Shown one piece after another: positions 52,599 to 62,617 of a DNA stretch of 64,000 bases (position 1 is its first letter; each line of letters starts with the position of its first letter). The notes beneath the pieces are model-generated. The model saw nothing but the letters and a program-made list of their open reading frames with translations, did no database searches and was not told where the DNA came from. The DNA comes from JAAUUE01 sp943370025. Its GTDB lineage: Bacteria; Cyanobacteriota; Cyanobacteriia; Cyanobacteriales; JAAUUE01. The translations under genes were made by a program, and so were the position numbers. The stretch is taken from the NCBI GenBank assembly GCA_943370025.1, contig CALRPI020000011.1, positions 24,766 to 88,765 of the forward strand. The letters run 5' to 3'.

Positions 52599-54476
52599 AT
52601 GAGAAACCAGCTAGAGCAGCGCTTTGACTACGTAAAAATTGGTATTGCTTCCCCTGAGCGGATCCGCCAATGGGGCGAACGGACTTTGCCCAATGGTCAA
52701 CTAGTCGGAGAAGTCACCAAGCCAGAAACTATTAACTACCGGACGCTGAAGCCAGAAATGGATGGCTTATTTTGTGAGCGCATCTTTGGTCCGGCGAAAG
52801 ACTGGGAATGCCACTGTGGCAAGTACAAACGGGTGCGCCATCGGGGGATTGTCTGCGAGCGCTGTGGTGTAGAAGTCACGGAATCCCGTGTCCGTCGGCA
52901 CCGGATGGGTTTTATTAAACTAGCGGCTCCCGTAGCACACGTTTGGTATCTGAAGGGGATTCCTAGCTATCTGAGTATTTTGCTCGATATGCCCCTGCGG
53001 GATGTGGAGCAGATTGTCTATTTCAACTCCTATGTAGTGTTGGATCCGGGCAATGCCGAGAACCTGACCTACAAGCAACTTCTAACAGAAGACCAGTGGT
53101 TAGAAACCGAAGAGCAGATCTACAGTGAAGATTCTCTGATGGAAGGGGTAGAAGTGGGCATCGGCGCAGAAGCGATCGAGCGCCTGTTGCAAGACCTGAA
53201 CCTAGAAGGGGAAGCTGAAAAACTCCGGGAAGAAATTCTCGGGTCTAAGGGACAGAAGAAAGCCAAGCTGATCAAACGCCTGCGGGTGATTGATAACTTT
53301 GTGGCGACAGGCTCCAAGCCAGAATGGATGATTCTTTCCGTAGTTCCCGTGATTCCCCCAGACCTGCGCCCGATGGTGCAACTAGATGGGGGACGCTTTG
53401 CCACCTCTGATTTGAATGATTTGTACCGCCGGGTCATTAACCGGAATAATCGTCTGGCGCGGTTGCAGGAGATTATGGCTCCAGAAATTATTGTCCGTAA
53501 TGAAAAACGGATGCTCCAAGAAGCGGTGGATGCCCTAATTGATAATGGTCGCCGGGGCAGAACCGTGGTGGGAGCCAATAACCGCCCCCTCAAATCCCTG
53601 TCGGATATTATTGAAGGGAAACAAGGACGATTCCGCCAAAACTTACTCGGTAAACGGGTAGATTACTCTGGTCGATCGGTCATTGTCGTCGGGCCCAACC
53701 TGAAAATTCACCAGTGTGGCTTGCCAAGGGAAATGGCGATCGAACTCTTCCAGCCCTTTGTGATCCACCGCTTGATCAGCCGGGGTTTAGTCAACAATAT
53801 CAAAGCCGCCAAAAAGATGATCCAACGCAATCATCCAGAGGTTTTAGAAGTCTTGGAAGAAGTGATCACTGGGCATCCAGTTTTACTCAACCGTGCTCCT
53901 ACTCTGCACAGGTTAGGGATTCAGGCTTTTGAACCCCTGTTGGTAGAAGGGCGAGCCATCCAACTCCATCCCCTAGTTTGTCAGGCTTTCAACGCCGACT
54001 TTGATGGTGACCAAATGGCTGTCCATGTCCCCTTATCGATCGAAGCACAGACCGAGGCTCGGATGTTGATGCTGGCATCAAACAACGTTCTTTCTCCAGC
54101 TACGGGTAAGCCGATCGTCCATCCCAGCCAAGATATGGTACTAGGCTGCTACTATCTCACCGCCGAAAACCGTGCTGCCACCAAGGGGGCTGGAGTTTAT
54201 TTCAGCAATCTAGAGGACGTGATCCGGGCTTATGAGCAGCGAGAAGTAGACCTCCATGCCTACGTTTGGGTCAGATACCAAGGGTCGGTGCGTACTGAGA
54301 AGCCAGATGACGAGGTTTTGGAACAGACAACCAATGAAGATGGCACGATCACTAAGCTCTATCGGGAACGCCGAGTCCGGGAAGATGAGGAAGGAAACAT
54401 CATCTCTCAATTTGTCCGCACGACTCCGGGACGAATTATCTACAACAAGACCATTCGGGAAGCACTAATTAGCTAA
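52599..54476 (+). CDS. rpoC1: RNA polymerase gamma subunit (beta' N-terminal part)
   Basis: The start at 52599 gives 625 residues (MRNQLEQRFDYVKIGIASPE), the normal length; an earlier in-frame ATG at 52518 reads through the hairpin. The zinc-binding CHCGKYKRVRHRGIVCERCG and the catalytic AFNADFDGDQMAVHVPLS (metal-binding Asp triad) are present, as are RQNLLGKRVDYSGRSVIVVG. It is the part of beta' that is a separate gene in cyanobacteria and chloroplasts. Confidence 0.97.
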   Translation: MRNQLEQRFDYVKIGIASPERIRQWGERTLPNGQLVGEVTKPETINYRTLKPEMDGLFCERIFGPAKDWECHCGKYKRVRHRGIVCERCGVEVTESRVRRHRMGFIKLAAPVAHVWYLKGIPSYLSILLDMPLRDVEQIVYFNSYVVLDPGNAENLTYKQLLTEDQWLETEEQIYSEDSLMEGVEVGIGAEAIERLLQDLNLEGEAEKLREEILGSKGQKKAKLIKRLRVIDNFVATGSKPEWMILSVVPVIPPDLRPMVQLDGGRFATSDLNDLYRRVINRNNRLARLQEIMAPEIIVRNEKRMLQEAVDALIDNGRRGRTVVGANNRPLKSLSDIIEGKQGRFRQNLLGKRVDYSGRSVIVVGPNLKIHQCGLPREMAIELFQPFVIHRLISRGLVNNIKAAKKMIQRNHPEVLEVLEEVITGHPVLLNRAPTLHRLGIQAFEPLLVEGRAIQLHPLVCQAFNADFDGDQMAVHVPLSIEAQTEARMLMLASNNVLSPATGKPIVHPSQDMVLGCYYLTAENRAATKGAGVYFSNLEDVIRAYEQREVDLHAYVWVRYQGSVRTEKPDDEVLEQTTNEDGTITKLYRERRVREDEEGNIISQFVRTTPGRIIYNKTIREALIS

Positions 54477-54530
54477 AATCCCTGTACCTCCCTCTCCTAA
54501 ACATATCCAACCACATCCAACCACTAAATC

Positions 54531-57500
54531 ATGAGTAAAGAACCAACTTTTTACAACCGGATTGTCGATAAGGGACAACTGCGGAAGCTTGTATTTTGGG
54601 CTTTCACTAATTACGGCAGTTCTCGCGCATCTCAGCTAGCAGATAAATTAAAAGACCTAGGCTTTAAATTTGCCACTAGGGCTGGGGTTTCCATCAGCGT
54701 CAATGACTTGCAAGTACCCCCCATCAAGCGGCAGATGCTGGAAGAAGCAGAAGGCAAGATTCGGGATACGGAAGACCGTTTTTCTCGTGGAGAAATTACC
54801 GAAGTAGAGCGGTTCCAAAAGGTAATTGATACTTGGAACAGTACTTCCGAATCCCTCAAGGACGAGGTGGTGAAAAACTTCAAAGCCACAGACCCCCTGA
54901 ATTCCGTGTATATGATGGCTTTCTCTGGGGCGCGGGGAAATATCTCCCAAGTGCGGCAGTTGGTGGGGATGCGGGGTTTGATGGCCAATCCTCAGGGGGA
55001 AATTATTGACTTACCGATTAAGACCAACTTCCGGGAAGGCTTAACGGTGACGGAGTATATTATTTCTTCCTACGGAGCCAGAAAGGGTCTGGTGGATACA
55101 GCATTGAGAACCGCTGACTCTGGCTACCTGACCCGACGGTTAGTGGATGTGTCGCAGGATGTGATTATTCGGGAAGTGGACTGCGGGACTACCCGTGGCT
55201 TACTGGTGCGTCCCATGCGGGATGGCGATCGCGTCCTGATTCCCCTCGCCGATCGCCTCTTGGGTCGAGTCTTAGCCGAGGATGTGATTGACTCTGTAAC
55301 TGGGGAAGTATTGGCTCCCCGCAACTTACCCATTGATGATGATATGGCGCAGGTGATTGGCCAAGCCGTGGAATCGGTGGTGCTGCGATCGCCCCTGACC
55401 TGTGAAGCCTCCCGCTCTGTTTGTCAGCATTGTTATGGCTGGAGCTTGGCTCACGGCAAGATGGTGGATATGGGTGAAGCCGTGGGCATTATTGCTGCTC
55501 AATCGATCGGGGAGCCGGGAACCCAGCTTACCATGCGGACTTTCCACACTGGTGGGGTATTCACCGGAGAAGTCGATCGCCAAGTCCTGGCTGAATTTCC
55601 CGGGACGGTGAAATTCTCCGATAGCCTAAGAACCAGAGGCGTGAGAACTCGCCACGGGGATGAGCGGGAACAGGTGGAAGTTGCTGGAGATATTTTAATT
55701 GTGCCCTTGAGCGGCAAACAGCTTGCCCAGCCCATTAGCGTTACTCCCGGTTCCCTGCTCCTAGTCCATGATGGGCAGCAGGTGGTGGCAGGGCAGCTAC
55801 TGGCGGAGGTGACTCAGGCAAAATCTCGCCGCTCCACCGAAAGAGCCGTCAAAGACGTGGCTTCTGCCCTAGCAGGGGAAGTGGTTTTTGCCGATCTCGT
55901 CCCAGAAGAAAAGACCGATCGCCAAGGCAACACCACCCGCACAGCCCAACGGGGTGGCTTGCTGTGGATATTGGCGGGAGAAGTATACAACTTGCCGCCA
56001 ACGGCAGAAGTTGTGGTCAAAAACGGTGACCAAGTAAGTGCTGGCAGCATTTTGGCTGAAACTAAACTAATTTCTGTCAACGGGGGAACCGTCCGCCACC
56101 AAGCTGGGCAGCGGGAGATCGAAATTATCACCGCCTCTGTCCTGTTGGATCAGGCTTCGGTTTTCACCGAAAGCACCGGCACGGCGGATCAATACGTGAT
56201 CCACACCATTGGCAATCAACGCTTCCTGTTAAAAGCAGCGCCGGGAACTAAAGTCCAAAGTGGCCAAGTAGTAGCGGAGTTGATCGACGATCGCTACCGC
56301 ACCCACACCGGTGGGATTGTCAAGTATGCCTCGATCGATGTCAGCAAACGCAACAAAGCCAAACAGGGCTACGAAGTGATTAAAGGCGGCACGATCCTCT
56401 GGGTTCCTGAAGAATGCCATGAGGTCAACAAGGATATCTCTCTCTTATTAGTTGAGGAAGGGCAGTACGTGGAAGCTGGCACCGAAGTCGTCAAGGATAT
56501 TTTCTGTCAGAGTTCCGGCATTGTAGAAGTCGTCCAGAAAAATGATATTCTCCGAGAAATTGTCATCAAGCCCGGAGAATTGCACCTAATTGATGATTTT
56601 CCCGATCCTAGCCAAAAACCTGAAGGACAAATCTTTACTCCCGGCACCGAAACTCCGGGGGGCATCCTAGAGGAAATGCGCTACTGCGAATACGTGGAAA
56701 CTCCAGAAGGTGGAGCAATGTTGCTGCGCCCAGTGGTGGAATATGCCGTGGCGGACGAACCGAATGTTCCTTCCCAAGCCTCGGTGAATGCTTCGGGGGC
56801 GATCGATATTGAACTCCGAGCAGTGCAAAGAATTGCCTTCAAGGATGGAGAGCGGGTCAAATCCGTCCACGGGGTAGACCTGTTACGGACACAATTAGTC
56901 TTGGAAATGAGCCAAGAGCGGACCAGTGAACACGTTTCCTCTACTCAACTTAGTGCCGATATTGAACTAATTCCCTCGGAAGATAATACCGAGGTCAATC
57001 GTTTACAGTTGGTGATCTTGGAATCCTTGGTATTGCGCCGGGATAGCAATTCCGACCCCCTGAGCGGTTCTACTCAAACCCGTCTGTTGGTGGAAGATGG
57101 AGATAAGATTCCCCCCGGGGCAGTGGTGGCTCGGACGGAGATCCAATGCCATCAGTCTGGGGAAGTCCGAGGGATCAAAGCTGACTCGGAAGCAACTCGC
57201 CGGGTGCTGGTGATGCGGGAGAGTGATAGTGTGACTGTGCCTGTGACTGGGAAACCTCTAGTGAAGGTGGGCAGTCTGGTGGTGGCGGGAACTAAGCTCA
57301 CCAGCGAGGCGATCGTCCAACAATCGGGGCAGGTGGTGAACATCACTCCCCAAGCCATTACCCTCCGCTCAGCCCGTCCCTACCGGGTTTCCGCTGGAGC
57401 CATTCTGCAAATTGACCAAGGAGACTTGGTACAACGGGGGGATAACCTAGTGTTATTGGTGTTTGAGCGATCGAAGACTGGCGATATTATCCAAGGTCTA

Positions 57501-58514
57501 CCGAGAATTGAAGAACTCCTCGAAGGCCGAAAACCCAAGGAAGCGGCAGTGTTAGCCCGCCGACCCGGAGAGGCTCAAGTGGTCTATGAACAGGATGAAA
57601 CCGTAGATATCAAGGTGATTGAGGCGGATGGTACCATCTCCGACTATCCCCTTGCTCCCGGTCAAAATTCCTTGGTCTCTGATGGTCAGAAGGTGATAAC
57701 GGGGGAACCCCTCACCGATGGATTGTCTAATCCCCACGAGATTCTGGAAGTTTTCTTTAATCTCACTAGAGAGACGGAAGGCATCTACGAATCTGCCCTA
57801 GTCGGACTGCAAAAAGCCCAAGAATTCTTGGTTAATGAAGTGCAATCGGTGTATCAATCCCAAGGGGTGGAAATTTCCGACAAACACATCGAAGTGATTG
57901 TCCGCCAGATGACCAACAAAGTCCGGGTCGAGGATGGAGGCGACACCACCATGCTGCCGGGAGAATTGGTGGAACTGCGGCAGATTGAGCAGGTAAATGA
58001 AGCCATGGCCATTACTGGCGGGGCACCAGCCCAGTACACCCCAGTCCTATTGGGGATTACTAAAGCTTCCCTGAACACCGATAGCTTTATCTCCGCCGCC
58101 AGTTTCCAAGAAACCACCCGGGTACTCACGGAAGCGGCGATCGAGGGTAAATCTGATTGGCTGCGGGGCTTGAAGGAAAACGTGATCATTGGTCGTCTGA
58201 TTCCTGCCGGAACTGGCTACAATGCCTACGAAGAACCCCTCCTCCACAGCATCGACCCCATCGATCTCTCTAGCAGTAGCGACAACTTTAACTACGGAGA
58301 TATAGGCATCGCTGCTGACCTCACCGGGGATGACTCTTTGGTTGATATGGTGCTGGACGATCGGACTGCAAGGGCATACAGCCTCGAAGAAAGACTCACC
58401 CTAGGTATGACCCCCAATAGCCCCACGGTACTGGAGGTCGATTTAGAAGATGATGGCGACTATGAAGATGATGACGACGATGAGTACGATGATGAGTTTG
58501 AGGATGATGCTTAA
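54531..58514 (+). CDS. rpoC2: RNA polymerase beta'' subunit
   Basis: The 1327-residue protein begins MSKEPTFYNRIVDKGQLRKL. It has MAFSGARGNISQVRQLVGMR, the zinc-like CEASRSVCQHCYGWSLAHGK, the trigger loop IIAAQSIGEPGTQLTMRTFH and TGGV, and GLPRIEELLEGRKPKEAAVL. The large central insertion typical of cyanobacteria spans about residues 340-980. The C-terminal 25 residues are almost all Asp and Glu with Tyr (DYEDDDDDEYDDEFEDDA), which is more acidic than the rest of the protein. Confidence 0.97.
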   Translation: MSKEPTFYNRIVDKGQLRKLVFWAFTNYGSSRASQLADKLKDLGFKFATRAGVSISVNDLQVPPIKRQMLEEAEGKIRDTEDRFSRGEITEVERFQKVIDTWNSTSESLKDEVVKNFKATDPLNSVYMMAFSGARGNISQVRQLVGMRGLMANPQGEIIDLPIKTNFREGLTVTEYIISSYGARKGLVDTALRTADSGYLTRRLVDVSQDVIIREVDCGTTRGLLVRPMRDGDRVLIPLADRLLGRVLAEDVIDSVTGEVLAPRNLPIDDDMAQVIGQAVESVVLRSPLTCEASRSVCQHCYGWSLAHGKMVDMGEAVGIIAAQSIGEPGTQLTMRTFHTGGVFTGEVDRQVLAEFPGTVKFSDSLRTRGVRTRHGDEREQVEVAGDILIVPLSGKQLAQPISVTPGSLLLVHDGQQVVAGQLLAEVTQAKSRRSTERAVKDVASALAGEVVFADLVPEEKTDRQGNTTRTAQRGGLLWILAGEVYNLPPTAEVVVKNGDQVSAGSILAETKLISVNGGTVRHQAGQREIEIITASVLLDQASVFTESTGTADQYVIHTIGNQRFLLKAAPGTKVQSGQVVAELIDDRYRTHTGGIVKYASIDVSKRNKAKQGYEVIKGGTILWVPEECHEVNKDISLLLVEEGQYVEAGTEVVKDIFCQSSGIVEVVQKNDILREIVIKPGELHLIDDFPDPSQKPEGQIFTPGTETPGGILEEMRYCEYVETPEGGAMLLRPVVEYAVADEPNVPSQASVNASGAIDIELRAVQRIAFKDGERVKSVHGVDLLRTQLVLEMSQERTSEHVSSTQLSADIELIPSEDNTEVNRLQLVILESLVLRRDSNSDPLSGSTQTRLLVEDGDKIPPGAVVARTEIQCHQSGEVRGIKADSEATRRVLVMRESDSVTVPVTGKPLVKVGSLVVAGTKLTSEAIVQQSGQVVNITPQAITLRSARPYRVSAGAILQIDQGDLVQRGDNLVLLVFERSKTGDIIQGLPRIEELLEGRKPKEAAVLARRPGEAQVVYEQDETVDIKVIEADGTISDYPLAPGQNSLVSDGQKVITGEPLTDGLSNPHEILEVFFNLTRETEGIYESALVGLQKAQEFLVNEVQSVYQSQGVEISDKHIEVIVRQMTNKVRVEDGGDTTMLPGELVELRQIEQVNEAMAITGGAPAQYTPVLLGITKASLNTDSFISAASFQETTRVLTEAAIEGKSDWLRGLKENVIIGRLIPAGTGYNAYEEPLLHSIDPIDLSSSSDNFNYGDIGIAADLTGDDSLVDMVLDDRTARAYSLEERLTLGMTPNSPTVLEVDLEDDGDYEDDDDDEYDDEFEDDA

Positions 58515-58544
58515 GTATTAGCTTGATCCAAAAATCCATAGAGA

Positions 58545-58585
58545 AATTACCATGACCCCTTTTGGGGGTTATGGTAATTATTTTT
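58545..58585 (+). terminator. Rho-independent terminator after rpoC2
   Basis: AATTACCATGACCCC pairs with GGGGTTATGGTAATT (one G-T wobble) around TTTTG, followed by ATTTTT. It lies 30 bp after the rpoC2 stop and is the clearest intrinsic terminator in the window. Confidence 0.85.
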
Positions 58586-58637
58586 ATATCCTTACCAGTT
58601 GAAATCTGGGAGCACATTGTGATATCAAGCCCGATTT

Positions 58638-58701
58638 TATAGCAAGCGCCATTCTAGTTATGCCAAATCGAGAAAATAGTGAAACCATTTTCTCGATTTA
58701 A
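58638..58701. repeat. Half of a TATAGTA-type element plus hairpin
   Basis: TATAGCAAGCGCCATTCTAG matches the right end (reverse complement) of the element at 38022-38116. It is followed by AAATCGAGAAAATAG...CCATTTTCTCGATTT. It lies before ribD. Confidence 0.55.
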
Positions 58702-58766
58702 ATCCTTACACAGCAAGTTATTCAGAATCTTATTTGTATCAAGTATTTAGCAAAATGGTATGACGA

Positions 58767-59894
58767 ATGGATGAAACAACCAACAAAGAAGATTTACCAA
58801 TGGCGATGAATCTTGCTGATGAATTATTCATGCACCGCTGTCTAGATTTGGCAAAAAAAGCCCTAGGTAAGACTAGCCCTAATCCCCTAGTGGGGGCAGT
58901 GGTGCTTAAGGACGGGAAAATTGTCGGGGAAGGTTTCCATCCGGGGGCGGGACAACCCCATGCAGAGGTTTTTGCCCTCCGCGAGGCTGGAGAGCAGGCA
59001 GCAGGATCAACGGTGTATGTCAACCTAGAACCTTGTAATCATTATGGCAGGACTCCCCCCTGTACTGAGGCTTTGATCAAAGCTCAAGTAAGCAAAGTGG
59101 TGGTGGGGATGGTAGACCCTGACCCTAGGGTGCAGGGTGGGGGGATCGATCGCTTACGCCAAGCTGGCATTGAAGTAGTAGTTGGTATTGCGGAAACTGC
59201 CTGCCAAGAATTAAACGAAGCCTTTTGCCACCGCATTCGCCACCAGCTGCCCTTCGGAATTTTTAAGTATGCCATGACCCTAGACGGGAAGATTGCCACC
59301 AGTAACGGCCATAGTAGCTGGATAACAGGAGCCACTGCTCGAAATCGCGTTCATCATCTCCGGGCAGCTTGTGATGCAGTAATTGTGGGTGGGAATACTG
59401 TGCGTCATGATAATCCCCACCTGACTACCCACGGAGTCGTAGACCATCATCCCCTGCGAGTGGTGATGAGCCGGAGTTTAGATTTACCCAGTACTGCCCA
59501 TCTTTGGGATACGAGTATTACCAAAACCCTAGTATTGACTGAGGCAGGAACTAATCAACCTTTACGATCGCTCTTATTATCTCAAGGAGTAGAAGTTATA
59601 GACCTAGCTCCTCTGAATCCCCTCACAGTAATGCAGTATCTTTATCAACGAGGGTTCTCGGCTGTTCTGTGGGAGTGTGGGGGAAATTTAGGAGCAGAGG
59701 CGATCGCCGCAGGAGTGATCCAAAAAATCTGGGCATTTATTGCCCCCAAAATTATTGGCGGCTCTGGCAACTATTCCCCAGTGGGGGAAATGGGCTTGAT
59801 AGCTATGACTCAGGCACTACCCGTAGAAAAAGTAACCATGGAAGTGATTGATCGAGATATTCTTCTTCAGGGATACTTAACCGTGGCTCCTTGA
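58767..59894 (+). CDS. ribD: Bifunctional riboflavin deaminase/reductase
   Basis: The 375-residue protein (the MAMNLADELF start at 58800 is a possible alternative) has the deaminase zinc motifs HAEVFALREAGEQAAG and LEPCNHYGRTPPCTEALI, then the reductase domain FGIFKYAMTLDGKIATSNGH, VGGNTVRHDNPHLTT and WECGGNLGAEAI. It converts the pyrimidine formed by GTP cyclohydrolase II in two steps towards riboflavin. It is monocistronic. Confidence 0.94.
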   Translation: MDETTNKEDLPMAMNLADELFMHRCLDLAKKALGKTSPNPLVGAVVLKDGKIVGEGFHPGAGQPHAEVFALREAGEQAAGSTVYVNLEPCNHYGRTPPCTEALIKAQVSKVVVGMVDPDPRVQGGGIDRLRQAGIEVVVGIAETACQELNEAFCHRIRHQLPFGIFKYAMTLDGKIATSNGHSSWITGATARNRVHHLRAACDAVIVGGNTVRHDNPHLTTHGVVDHHPLRVVMSRSLDLPSTAHLWDTSITKTLVLTEAGTNQPLRSLLLSQGVEVIDLAPLNPLTVMQYLYQRGFSAVLWECGGNLGAEAIAAGVIQKIWAFIAPKIIGGSGNYSPVGEMGLIAMTQALPVEKVTMEVIDRDILLQGYLTVAP

Positions 59895-59899
59895 ATAGC

Positions 59900-61069
59900 T
59901 TAGGAGCTTAAGCGGCGTTTTATGGCTTCCGCTGCAACCGTATAACCACCATCCGCTCCATCCACAAAATGCACCTGTCGGCCATCTCGCTCAAATACTA
60001 GACAGGTCATTAAGGCTCGATCAGTGCGATGAATCCCATATACCAAGCGTCCATCTTGATATTTTTTCTCTAGAAATTGCTCTAATTTTCTACTCTGTTG
60101 TGGATTTCCGGCAATAACCATCCGGAGAATGTCATCAAACTTACGATAGTCCGTAGTTTCTGTAACCAGTTCTTTGTAAGTACCCCAATTTATCCCCTGT
60201 ATATTTATAGAAAAACGCATTAAGGTTAAACCAATTAGATTTTCTAATCTGATTTTCCAGAGATAAAATAAACGACTCCACCAATTAGCAGTTGTTGCCC
60301 TAGCTTTAGTTTCTAAGATTAAATTTTTCTCCTTGAAAGAGAGATTAAGGTTATTTTGGATAATTGGATTGAGGCGATCGCTATCCCCATAAATTCTCTC
60401 AATCTGCCGAATAACCTCCCGATAGATGCGATCCATCTGAGATTCACTAGAAGCAGTTGCCAAGACGAGCAAACTAATCATTTCTCCGTCGGGACTAGGA
60501 ATATCTTGCCAGCGACACTCTAAACCTGAGAGATCTGCTTTGGGGATCAGATTTTGAGCATCTAGTTGATAGAGCTTGGTGGTGGCTGTTTCTTTCACTA
60601 AACGGGTGGCATAGGTTAACCCCCCGCCCCGAAATACCGCTTGGTGATAATTCTCAGATATTTTGAGTTTGGCAATCTGCAACCGATAATCTGCCTTCAC
60701 GATCGCCACAGGTACAATACCGGTTCGTAATGTTAGCCCAAAATCCCGACTAGCCATAATTTGATTGGCCCATAGAGCTTGACGAGCTTCGGGTAGGAGA
60801 ACTTCAGGAATAACGATCGAAGCCCCATCACCGCCAAAAACAAAAGGAATATCCAGCTTTTTTGCTAAATTTAGTAGGGAAATAATAGAACAGGCTCCTA
60901 AAAAGTTAACTTCTTTATAGAGCCCTTGCTTAATTGCCTGGGTAGAACCCACAATATCTGTCACAATTATGTACCAATCATCGGGAACTGGTAAATAGTT
61001 ATTAGATACTGTGATGTCCATAAAATCTTCTAGGACTGGTAATTCAGAATAAAATCCTTCCGTAGCCAT
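59900..61069 (-). CDS. DUF3095 protein with adenylate-cyclase-like domain
   Basis: The 389-residue protein has IIVTDIVGSTQAIKQGLYKE and FVFGGDGASIVIPE, which correspond to the two metal-binding aspartates of class III nucleotide cyclases, then a unique region to the C-terminus (DGRLVYGIHRTDRALMTCLV, QVHFVDGADGGYTVAAEAIK). The two aspartates are present, but substrate-selecting residues were not recognised, so cyclase activity is uncertain. It is convergent with ribD, 5 bp apart. Confidence 0.85.
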   Translation of the reverse strand: MATEGFYSELPVLEDFMDITVSNNYLPVPDDWYIIVTDIVGSTQAIKQGLYKEVNFLGACSIISLLNLAKKLDIPFVFGGDGASIVIPEVLLPEARQALWANQIMASRDFGLTLRTGIVPVAIVKADYRLQIAKLKISENYHQAVFRGGGLTYATRLVKETATTKLYQLDAQNLIPKADLSGLECRWQDIPSPDGEMISLLVLATASSESQMDRIYREVIRQIERIYGDSDRLNPIIQNNLNLSFKEKNLILETKARATTANWWSRLFYLWKIRLENLIGLTLMRFSINIQGINWGTYKELVTETTDYRKFDDILRMVIAGNPQQSRKLEQFLEKKYQDGRLVYGIHRTDRALMTCLVFERDGRQVHFVDGADGGYTVAAEAIKRRLSS

Positions 61070-61226
61070 GACTTTTGATTACTAAATTAGTGTGAATTCG
61101 GGTTAAGGGCTTTTTAGCTTATCCCGAACTGACGTTAAATATAGTTAAGAAAAGGACAATATTGAGGGGCAAAGTCTCCCCAATATTACCCTAATGAAGG
61201 CGTCAACAATCTGGATACTCGAATAC

Positions 61227-61874
61227 CTAACGACCTAGGGGAATATCACTAATTTTGAGTTGCACTTTTTGGTCGGGATAATCAGTTAAAGACAGGGAAA
61301 CACTTTTTGCATCCGCTAATAAGGAGATCGGCATACTAATTTTGCCGCTAAACTCTTCTCCGGTGGGGGGCAATTCTCCCGGTAAACCTTGGGTGATAGC
61401 GCTGAGGGCGCGACCTTTATCATCAGTTAAATTTAGGAAACTATAGAGGAAACGGGCGGTTTGGGTTCCTTCATTTTTCATCCGAACCTCCAAGAGAAGA
61501 GAACTGCCACTCTGTGTCACTCCATCTACAGACAGGGAAATATTTTGACTTTTAACTTGAAGCGGAAACTGACTGGGGGTAGCTGCTGGTTTAGCTTCTA
61601 CAGGGGGCTTAGCTTCTGTCGTTCCTCCCTTAGCCTCCACATCAGCCTTAACCTTAGCTAAGATATCTTCCTCCCGCAAAAACATCAATCCTTCGCCGCC
61701 AGCAGGAGTCCGTCCTGAGGTAACAGGTTTTTTGGTGGGGCGAGAATCAGGAGTAGATATGCCTTTGAGAGCCTGATCTCCAACTCGGAACCCCCAAGTG
61801 GCACTGGCAAAACCAGCTCCTCCCATGACGGCAAGTAGCATTAGAGTGAGGACAACGGTGAGGTTAAGACGCAT
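61227..61874 (-). CDS. Exported conserved hypothetical protein
   Basis: The 215-residue protein has a signal segment (MRLNLTVVLTLMLLAVMGGA), a Lys/Pro/Ala-rich linker (about residues 85-100) and a C-terminal beta domain (SQNISLSVDGVTQSGSSLLL, LTDYPDQKVQLKISDIPLG). I do not recognise a named family. It begins just before the tRNA gene on the opposite strand. Confidence 0.75.
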   Translation of the reverse strand: MRLNLTVVLTLMLLAVMGGAGFASATWGFRVGDQALKGISTPDSRPTKKPVTSGRTPAGGEGLMFLREEDILAKVKADVEAKGGTTEAKPPVEAKPAATPSQFPLQVKSQNISLSVDGVTQSGSSLLLEVRMKNEGTQTARFLYSFLNLTDDKGRALSAITQGLPGELPPTGEEFSGKISMPISLLADAKSVSLSLTDYPDQKVQLKISDIPLGR

Positions 61875-61925
61875 GGAATAGTAAATTCAAGAGGAATAGG
61901 ATATTATAGGAATGAAAATAAAAAA

Positions 61926-61998
61926 CGGCAGTTGGCCGAGCGGTTGAGGCAACGAACTCATAATTCGTGCTAGGCAGGTTCAACTCCTGCACTGCCGA
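61926..61998 (+). tRNA. tRNA with CAT anticodon (elongator Met, or Ile2)
   Basis: CGGCAGT pairs with ACTGCCG (acceptor), GCC with GGC (D stem), ACGAA with TTCGT around CTCATAA (anticodon CAT), and GCAGG with CCTGC (T stem, loop TTCAACT). The variable loop is five bases. It is 73 nt long with no encoded CCA. It lacks the three G-C pairs of initiator tRNA. Elongator Met and lysidine-modified Ile2 share this anticodon, and I cannot separate them here. Confidence 0.9.
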
Positions 61999-62085
61999 TC
62001 GTTATTCGATCGTAACTACTTATCACCATCACCAAGGGGTTTGATTTGTTGCGGGCTGCGACTACCCTCAGCAACTAGAGGTGAT

Positions 62086-62128
62086 TTTTTTATTAAGGAT
62101 ATCCCCATTGGGGACATCCTTAATTTTT
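62086..62128. terminator. Bidirectional terminator between the tRNA and the 62157 gene
   Basis: ATTAAGGATATCCCC pairs with GGGGACATCCTTAAT around ATT. A T-run lies on each outer side (TTTTTT left when read on minus, ATTTTT right), serving the plus-strand tRNA and the minus-strand gene at 62157. Confidence 0.75.
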
Positions 62129-62156
62129 AGAGAAATTGTCTTGGACTCCAGCGACT

Positions 62157-62582
62157 TTAACGTAGAGTAGGTCTTTCTAAGAGAAATTCCCCGCTTCTAG
62201 ACCCAGAAGTACTAGGCAGCAACCGAATGGAAGTATCATAGGGATTACGGGCATCAGGACTCCTCAGAATAGGGTCGCGGTTATTTTGGCGGTCTGATAG
62301 TTCTCGGTAGAGACCATTGATCAGGTTGGCATCATCTTGGATTTCATTTTCGGGAAAGCCAGCCCCAAATACAAATTGTACTTGCCGGGGTAGAGTTCGG
62401 TTTAGGTAAAAATCACCAGAGTTTTGAAAGAAAGCCCGCTCGATGGTGCGAGGAATAGATTCTACTTGGACTGGTTCTAAGGTTGATCGATTGTCTATTT
62501 GAGCTTGGGCAGTAGGAGCGATCGCGACATGAACTGCGCTCCCCGCCAAGATTAGTGCTATTGTGGTCAAAAGTTTTTGCAT
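62157..62582 (-). CDS. Secreted conserved hypothetical protein
   Basis: The start at 62582 (141 residues, MQKLLTTIALILAGSAVHVA) is chosen because it begins the signal peptide, which ends PTAQAQ, and has GAGGGTGA upstream. The mature part contains RAFFQNSGDFYLNRTLPRQV and FVFGAGFPENEIQDDANLIN. I do not recognise a family. It is divergent from the HEAT-repeat gene with 35 bp between starts, so promoters overlap. Confidence 0.75.
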   Translation of the reverse strand: MQKLLTTIALILAGSAVHVAIAPTAQAQIDNRSTLEPVQVESIPRTIERAFFQNSGDFYLNRTLPRQVQFVFGAGFPENEIQDDANLINGLYRELSDRQNNRDPILRSPDARNPYDTSIRLLPSTSGSRSGEFLLERPTLR

Positions 62583-62617
62583 TATTTCACCCTCACATTT
62601 TCCTGTATCTAGCACCT

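Noticed and set aside
53120..53593. Minus-strand frame of 157 codons in rpoC1
   Set aside because: Shadow of a strongly conserved polymerase gene.
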